A DNA stretch of 64,000 nt from Struthio camelus (lineage: Eukaryota; Chordata; Aves; Struthioniformes; Struthionidae). The notes below the pieces were generated by a model. That model was not told the origin of the DNA. It was given only the letters and a program-made list of their open reading frames with translations, and ran no database searches. Shown here piece after piece: positions 57,742 to 64,000 of this stretch. The stretch is from assembly GCF_040807025.1 (NCBI RefSeq), contig NC_090947.1:9238001-9302000 (forward strand). The letters run 5' to 3'. The stretch's first letter is position 1, and the number at the start of each line of letters is the position of its first letter. A program made the translations under genes and the position numbers.

Positions 57742-59135
57742 GTGGGGCAAAACACTCCCCTTCCCTACTGGTAGAGAACAGGCCTGCTAGTAGCCTGTGG
57801 CACAACTCTATTTGCCCTCTTGCCTGTCCCTCAGAAGAACGGGGCTTATCCAGGGACTTGGCACCCGGAGTCACTGTCAGTCCTGACGTTGCCCTCACAG
57901 GGAGGACAGGTTATGAACTGACATTGGCTCCTCTCCCCTCCTTAGCCAGGAGAGTTGGAACCATCCCGTGCAGAGTTTAATGTCTGCATTTGCTCCGTAT
58001 ATCTTAAATATATTCTCTGGGTTTACAACTCCTCTCATGTCTATATAATAATATATCAGAGCTCTTGGCTTCCGTTTAATGCTACTTTCATTCCCTGTAA
58101 ATAGAAGCTCTTGGGACATTGACTTAGTGTTTGTATGGCGGAAAAGTGAAGTACCAAGGAAAAGAAGTAGCAAGCAACTTTTCTTCAAAGAAAGCCTCCT
58201 TTGAGGCAGGTCCCCCAAGCTTTAGCATGCTCATTTCCCTAATGTAGGGCTGTAGTCACCTCATCTTGCTTGGCTGTCTGTTTTATGGGCAGTATTTGCA
58301 AAGCCTGTTTGCCTCAGAAGTTAATCCTAATCCTTCATTTTAAAATAGGAAAAATGGATTATTACAGATAGGGTTACTGCAGTGCAAGAGGAGTAGAGAA
58401 AAGCATCAAGTTGTCCTTGCAATCAATTGTTGCATGCAACATGTGTTCGCACTTTGGGATGCAGGTATATTATACACACAGAGTTGTCGCAGTTGTGGCC
58501 AGAAGGGGTGTTCCAAAGATGTCCATGAGGAGAATGGGAGCAAAGGCGGCACCTGCTTTTGGTTACTTCTCCTCCTCAGCTTCCGAATGTTTTAAATCGA
58601 GTTTATTAAAATGTGTACTTGTGAACCTTGCTGCGCCTGGAGCACTAGTCAAGAGTATGACAAACTTGGGTTCAGCCTTCATATGAGATGCTGGGGAAGT
58701 TATTTAATCTGTCTATGGCTCAGTTTCTAAAGACTGTGAGTCACAGAACCTATGGTAACGGAACAAGCATAAGAGATCAATCACTCTGCTGTAGTTCTCT
58801 CTGCTCCCTGGAGACCAGTATGCTACAGAACATAGACCCTAATTCTCTGAAATACAGCCCTCTACAACAAAACAAATACCTTCTCTACCTAATAGCAGAG
58901 TCATTTTTGAATTGTAAGGTAACTTGCATTAAAAAAAAAAAAAAAGAGGAAGGAAGAAAAAAATGCCCAAATGTTTGTAATGGGTTTCTGTAAAGTCCTG
59001 AATTAATAATATTAAAACTTGAAGCCAACCACATGTAAACTCAAAGCTGAAAGAAAAGAAAGTTTTGGCCTACTCAAAATAGTTGCCAAATTTACCGGTA
59101 CTAATGAAAATGCTGTTCCTATTTTGAACTTACAG

Positions 59136-59220
59136 ATGCAAGTTGCAGAGAAAGCAGCTACTGCCCTGACGGGGAAGTATGGGACCAATTATCAAGTAGG
59201 AGCAACCTCTTTAATTTTAT
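59136..59220 (+). CDS. CPO: CPO exon MQVAEKAATAL...
   Basis: Encodes MQVAEKAATALTGKYGTNYQ and VGATSLIL, matching human VGQKAANALKAKYGTNY. Acceptor GAACTTACAG, donor TTTTAT|GTAACT, phases 0 in and 1 out. Confidence 0.88.
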
Positions 59221-60443
59221 GTAACTTTATTTATTTTTCCCTTTGATTGCTGTTTTTCCAAAGGAGAGTCATTCTTGTGTCATAGGTATCAGTAAGCGCT
59301 GCTTCGCCGAGTTTCCTCTTTGAGTAATATTTAATGGGCTGCTTCAGTGCAACATCTAAGTAGCAGGCATTTGAATACAAGATAACACTGTACGTTATAA
59401 AACTGACTGCAGGAAGGAAGCATTGATCAGAAGCTAGTTCTTACATGATCTCCTCACAGATATATCACAAGGGACAGAACAAGACTGGTGACAGATCATC
59501 CTGGCCCTGCTGAAATCAGCAGCAAAACTCCTATTTGTCTTCACTGGAGTCAAGCAAAAATTAAAATCCCAATCAGGTCTATAGTTGCTCCATCAGACAT
59601 TATCACACGGCAGCTGCTTGCAGTTCTGTGTGAAATATGCTGGTTTCAGCCTCGTTCCTAGCAAACTAGATTGCTACATCAGGAAAGTACCATCACAGCT
59701 GATATTTGCTGACAGTCTTAAGGTGGAGGACCAGAGGGCCATGGAGACTGCCTGGTAAAAACAACCTTCTCCCAGGAAGCAATAAGTCATGCTAGTCACT
59801 CATAATAGTAGGCAGTTGGTTTCAGTACCCATGTGGTTTTGCATATTCCCAATGTCTGTCTGTGCCAGTCCCAGAGTCCCACAAGTCACTGCATGAACAG
59901 CGAGCGCAGTGCAAGTATAAGGTAACATGTCCATGCCTATGACTGTGTCTATTTAGCCAGGGTTTGTACTTATATTGAACGGGTAAGAAAAAAGATCCAT
60001 GAGGCAGAAGAGCAGTGATACAGAGAGTGGCCAGAATTTTTTCAACTTTGAACAAAATTTTGCTAAAAAACAAACACACAAAGAACTTCCAAACAGTGTC
60101 AGCGTAGGAAGTGAAGTATGAGAAAATAAACAAATGGCCAATCCATCTTGTACCCAACGGTAATCATGGCAAAATGCTAAAAAGCACACAATCCCTGGAA
60201 CTCGTCTCCTGCTATTGTACAATACCATCTTACAGAGAATCGTTTCACTGAGGAAATTCTGTGGAGTGGAAGACTTTTAGTACAATTAAGAATCACAGCA
60301 CCTAGAAATTCTGCTCTCTCTGTCAGTGACATACGATGCTTAGTTCAGGGATTCTGGGACAATCTTGCATTTACTACAGCAAGAAGTATTTTCAAAGAAC
60401 AGTGCCTAATAAATTTATCTCCCCTCTATTTTTAAATTCTCAG

Positions 60444-60712
60444 ACAGTAACTCAGGCTCCTCGCGGGACTGGGCTCACATGATAGGCATCCCTTTCTCCT
60501 ACACATTTGAGCTGCGAGACAAGGGAACTCATGGATTTGTTCTACCCGCAGACCAGATCCAGCCTACACGTGAAGAGACGATGTTGGCTGTGACAGCTAT
60601 CATAGACTATGTTGATCAGAAGTATTTCCCAAGTGGAGGTGTGAGGCTGACCTCTGGTAGCCTGGGCCTGAGCCTTTGCCTGAGCGCTGTAGTTACATGG
60701 ACTGTCTTTTAA
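60444..60712 (+). CDS. CPO: CPO last exon (catalytic Glu, GPI-type tail)
   Basis: Encodes YSNSGSSRDWAHMIGIPF, SYTFELRDKGTHGFVLP and QIQPTREETM, then a hydrophobic tail ending VVTWTVF and TAA. The Arg codon of SSRDW is at 60464-60466. Confidence 0.93.
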
Positions 60713-60807
60713 ACACTTCTTAGAGAATCCAGAAAAATATTCCCATGCAAAGGTCCCTTTGGAAAGACAAAATTACACTAGCACATGAACTAAGCGTCAA
60801 TTATTTC

Positions 60808-60813
60808 AATAAA
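60808..60813 (+). terminator. CPO poly(A) signal AATAAA
   Basis: AATAAA lies about 95 bases after the CPO stop, in a TTTCAATAAAGG context, a typical 3'UTR length for this enzyme family. Confidence 0.75.
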
Positions 60814-63800
60814 GGCTGAAAAAAAATGCAGAATACACAAGGCATCAGGGAAGAAGGAAAGGATGAAGCATTGTGGCAGTTTCCCAAGCTTTTCTTGCTG
60901 GCTCTGTGAGAAGTCAGCTTCAACACGCATGCAGAGAAAGCAACATTACTCCCTGGTTCTTCAGCATGTTTTCAGGTGCTCACCTGGCCCTATGCAACAC
61001 TTCTGCCAGCAGCAGTCCTGCTCCAGCACAATTCTCCCCACTGCCTGACCGCACTGACACCTGGGTCTTGCTTGTTTTAGACTTTAATGTCCCCAGTTCC
61101 CACTCCAGAAAATTGGACAGCTTCCTTGACATTCATCTTCCTGCCCAAAACTGGCACATGGGGATTTACCAGAAAATAAAAAGCCTCAAACTTGGTGGAA
61201 ACTAACCATCAAGAGCGGCCAGAAACAAGCTGAAGAGCTGACCTGGTGGGGGTATGTGGGGATGGACAAGAGGTGTGACCTTGCCATTTAAATGCACTTA
61301 AATAAGTGAATATCGAGGCTGCCTGGATGCTTCACAGATACAAGAGGGAAAGGGGAGAGAAACATGTGGATGAGGTGTCATTCCGATCTCACAGAGCAGA
61401 CCAGAGAGTGATGTCTTTGCATTCTCAATCTGCAGCAATTTCCCTGCAAAACTGTGTGCCTGATGGCTACAAATATGCTCCTGAAGTTTGACTCTTAAGT
61501 AATTTCATTAAAGATGGTAATTATAGAAAGTCTATTTACACAGGAGTGCCTTTCTTACAAACCACATAGTGGAGTTTCCACCTTAATCCATTGGGGTTAA
61601 ATCTGCAGAAAGCCTGGGGCCTGGTTCAGCAGCTCTCCATCGCTGGGAAGGGTTTGCAGCCTCCAGCGATCTGCCTGGTATCCCTTTCAAAGCTCAGCAG
61701 CGAGCTGGAAGACAGGAACGATGGCAGCCGCAGCCAGCCACTGAGTAAGGAACCGCCTGAGCTGTTCGACAGGAAGCGCCAAGGAAAGAGCTTTGTGTTG
61801 TTACAGCCAACGGCAGAGGGTGCAGGACATTCACTAGAATAGAGAAGACTTATTTCAAATCTGTATTCTGGCTGCTTTTGAATCCAGGACTCCCACATCC
61901 TGAAATATGTCCACCATGCTTGGCTGTTACAAATAATAGGATGGATTTATTTCCTTATGATAGAAAATGAAGTTTCTAGAAAAAAAGAGGAAAAAGATTG
62001 TGTATAAACTACCTATCTGTTTTCCCTTAGCAAATTTCACGTTTCCACTTGAAAATTGAAAGCATTCTGACCAGAGATTTTCAGTGAAGTATTTCCAGCT
62101 TTGGGGAAGAGAACGCTTCCCCCCCCCCCCCCCGACTGCTTGAAGGCTAGTAATGAACAAATGCAGACCAAAAGCTTTTGCCAGAAAACACAAAGATAAA
62201 GATCACAGAGAGGACCAAAATGTTATTATCTCCAAGTTATGACATAGAGAGAGACTCAGAGACTAGACTAAGAGCTTAAGAGAGTCAGTGGCAGAACCTG
62301 GAAAAGTTCTTTTGTCCAATTCCCTTCCAGTGCTGCTGAGAGAAGGCTGTGCATCATTTTACCATGGCACAGTTTAAAAAAAAAAAAGAAAGAAAGAAAA
62401 AAAAAAACTTGTAACCATTTTTCTAAAGCATGTCTTACCGTCATTTTCTCTGTACTGTCTATTGCCAAATCTTAGCTCTGTGTTTGTTCTCCACAGATTA
62501 TTACCAATTGCTGTAGCTAAATCTGTCCGTCTCCTGCAGGTTCCCCAGAGCATAGCCCTTCCAGACCAACCACTCATTTACAGTAAGCCCGTCTGTCGCT
62601 GGGCTCGGTAGCAGAAGGTGTCACTAATTAGCACTTCTCCCCACAGGAGCATCACTCCCCAAACTTATGTTTGGTTTAAGATGCAACTTGTAAGCCTTTA
62701 AATTTCATTTGTACGGTGTGTCTTCGGAAGCGTAAGAGACAGGAGAGGCCCATCTGGCCCATCGTTGAGATCTGGCTTAAAGCAAGTGGGGTCTGACCAT
62801 GAGCAAGTCGCAGCCTTTTGCTGGCAAGAGGTGGCGAAGCTCCTGGTGCAGCCAGGGGGTCCACCAGCAGCAGATGGCAGCGCCTGTTAAGGTGTGACGT
62901 CCACACACGCTCACCTTGCCAAAGCTGACCCCAGGGGCTGCCACCCAAGCACTTTGCAAAACTTGCCCACGACTGCACCCCTACAGAAACTCTGCCAGTC
63001 AGGACCTCTTACAGGATTCAGAGACAGTGAGCAGTCTGGGTGTCTACAGCTAGGAAGAGGAGGGGAGTCTGGTTTTGCTGACCTTGGGTATATTTTGATT
63101 AAAATCATTTGCAGCTACAAGATGCAACCAGGTGTGCCCCAAGTTTAATTAGCAGGTTTCTGTGGACTGGCTCAGTTGTTTGTTACCTCCATTTTTTGGA
63201 ATAACCACCAGCAGGTGAGGGATAAGGCCCCTGTGCATGGCACCTAGGCAAGGAGTCATATGAGGGGAGTTTTTGCCTCCAGCATTTCTAGCATTTAAGA
63301 ATTGTAAAAGGGAAGAGGAAGACTTTGCCAGAAAGAAAGAAAATATTTGGCAACAATCATTATTTAGGAGAACGTCTGCTGCTGTCAGCACAGCGATCGT
63401 CCTTGGGTTTATAGCTCCTGGTATCTGTCAGCAATGACTCAGCTGCTTTGCATGGTAAAACCACAAATGAAGGTTGTGTGGAAGCAATCCCTTACTCCCC
63501 AGAACAAACTTCCTGCAATGACCACTTACAGCCCATTTGAGGAACTGTTTTTGCATGAGCAAGCTACAGTCCTCAAAAAAGCCCCCAAAAGGCTGCAGCG
63601 GAACTGGTCTTCATGAACGTTACAAGAGGTCTACGTTCACACACACACACACATTTTTCTTACTTCTTTGTGTATCTTTTGGGCTTGTAGAACAGTGTTA
63701 TGTATGTCTCACAAATGACTGCATAGAGGGTGTATTTCGTCAACCACATTTTGCAGAGGAAAATTTTAAAGGAAAACACGCTATGAATGTCTCTACTGAA

Positions 63801-64000
63801 ACTCCCCTTACTTTATGATTCCATTGCCTGGCTTTGTCTCTCCTGTATTCCTTTGTTGCTTTCTCTTTGACTCTTGCCAGGGATCGCTTTATGATGAGGT
63901 ATGGAAAAAGCCATGTTCTAACTTCTTTCTTGTTAATAAAAGCACAGCATTATCCTACTCAGACAATAACGTGACTCCTGATTTACTCACAGGTAAACAC
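60814..64000. other. Intergenic DNA downstream of CPO
   Basis: No exon recognised. It contains a 15-base C run (about 62119-62133), an A-rich run with GAAA units (about 62376-62406) and a short (CA)n at 63638-63653. By synteny the next gene would be expected to be KLF7, but no KLF zinc-finger coding is seen here. Confidence 0.6.

Larger units (their letters stand above)
46433..60712 (+). pseudogene. CPO: Carboxypeptidase O, apparently disrupted by two frameshifts
   Basis: An M14A metallocarboxypeptidase, in mammals a GPI-anchored intestinal brush-border enzyme that removes C-terminal acidic residues. Nine exons correspond one-to-one with the human protein (about 386 residues if frames were continuous; human 374). 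Two further exons encode a prodomain. Family residues are visible: zinc ligands in GIHAREWI and IHSYGQ, substrate residues in DLNRNF, the catalytic Glu in FTFELRD, and Arg in SGSSRDW, which sets acidic specificity. The C-terminus is hydrophobic after SGSLG, as in a GPI signal. Two exons each carry one surplus base relative to the human exon length, and the shifts do not cancel. Reading stops early in the exon after the first shift. DYTN, MDH1B and FASTKD2 exons in the same window show no such errors. Recent gene loss is most likely; assembly error or a polymorphism remains possible. Introns and the 50.45-52.9 kb stretch show nothing else. Confidence 0.8.

Noticed and set aside
62119-62133. 15-base C run
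   Set aside because: A simple homopolymer with nothing to link it to a function; noted only as part of the intergenic entry.
1-64000. CRISPR arrays, bacterial operons, tRNA or rRNA genes
   Set aside because: No spaced direct repeats, no compact gene clusters, and no cloverleaf or rRNA signature noticed by eye; this is a spliced vertebrate locus.

Overview
This is a nuclear genomic window from an amniote, most likely a bird. The gene order on both strands, DYTN(-), MDH1B(-), FASTKD2(+), CPO(+), is the order I know from human 2q33.3. The main recognisable transposon is a CR1 LINE with the usual avian-type 3' end. Repeats are otherwise sparse, with a few microsatellites. All gene models were built by hand from protein similarity recalled from memory, GT/AG splice sites and codon-phase bookkeeping. 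No alignment or database search was run.

Layout. About 0.3-6.7 kb (minus) holds the first four coding exons of dystrotelin (DYTN); the gene continues beyond the left edge, and a candidate non-coding first exon and promoter lie near 9.3-9.65 kb. From 11.9 to 19.85 kb (minus) is MDH1B in ten coding exons, with phases that close across the whole gene. At 19.74-20.22 kb a CpG island is a head-to-head promoter shared with FASTKD2. From 20.0 to 32.5 kb (plus) is FASTKD2, with eleven coding exons, about 680 residues, intact. From 32.5 to 43.6 kb is intergenic DNA with microsatellites and a near-perfect long hairpin. A 5'-truncated CR1 element occupies about 43.57-45.73 kb, with its 3' tip at about 46.1 kb. 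From 46.4 to 60.8 kb (plus) is carboxypeptidase O (CPO). The remaining 3.2 kb shows no gene.

Main observations. CPO appears disrupted. Two exons are each exactly one base longer than the human exon lengths implied by my recalled protein, giving two non-compensating frameshifts, while the catalytic residues are still readable. CPO also carries two exons for a carboxypeptidase activation prodomain. The second of them has lost its splice donor and runs into a stop, while exon 1 joins the mature-enzyme exons in frame when both are skipped. DYTN and MDH1B each have RFX X-box-like sites in their candidate promoters, which would fit cilia- or spermatid-type control. MDH1B has lost the glycine loop, the arginine loop and the catalytic histidine of malate dehydrogenase, so it is probably not an active MDH.
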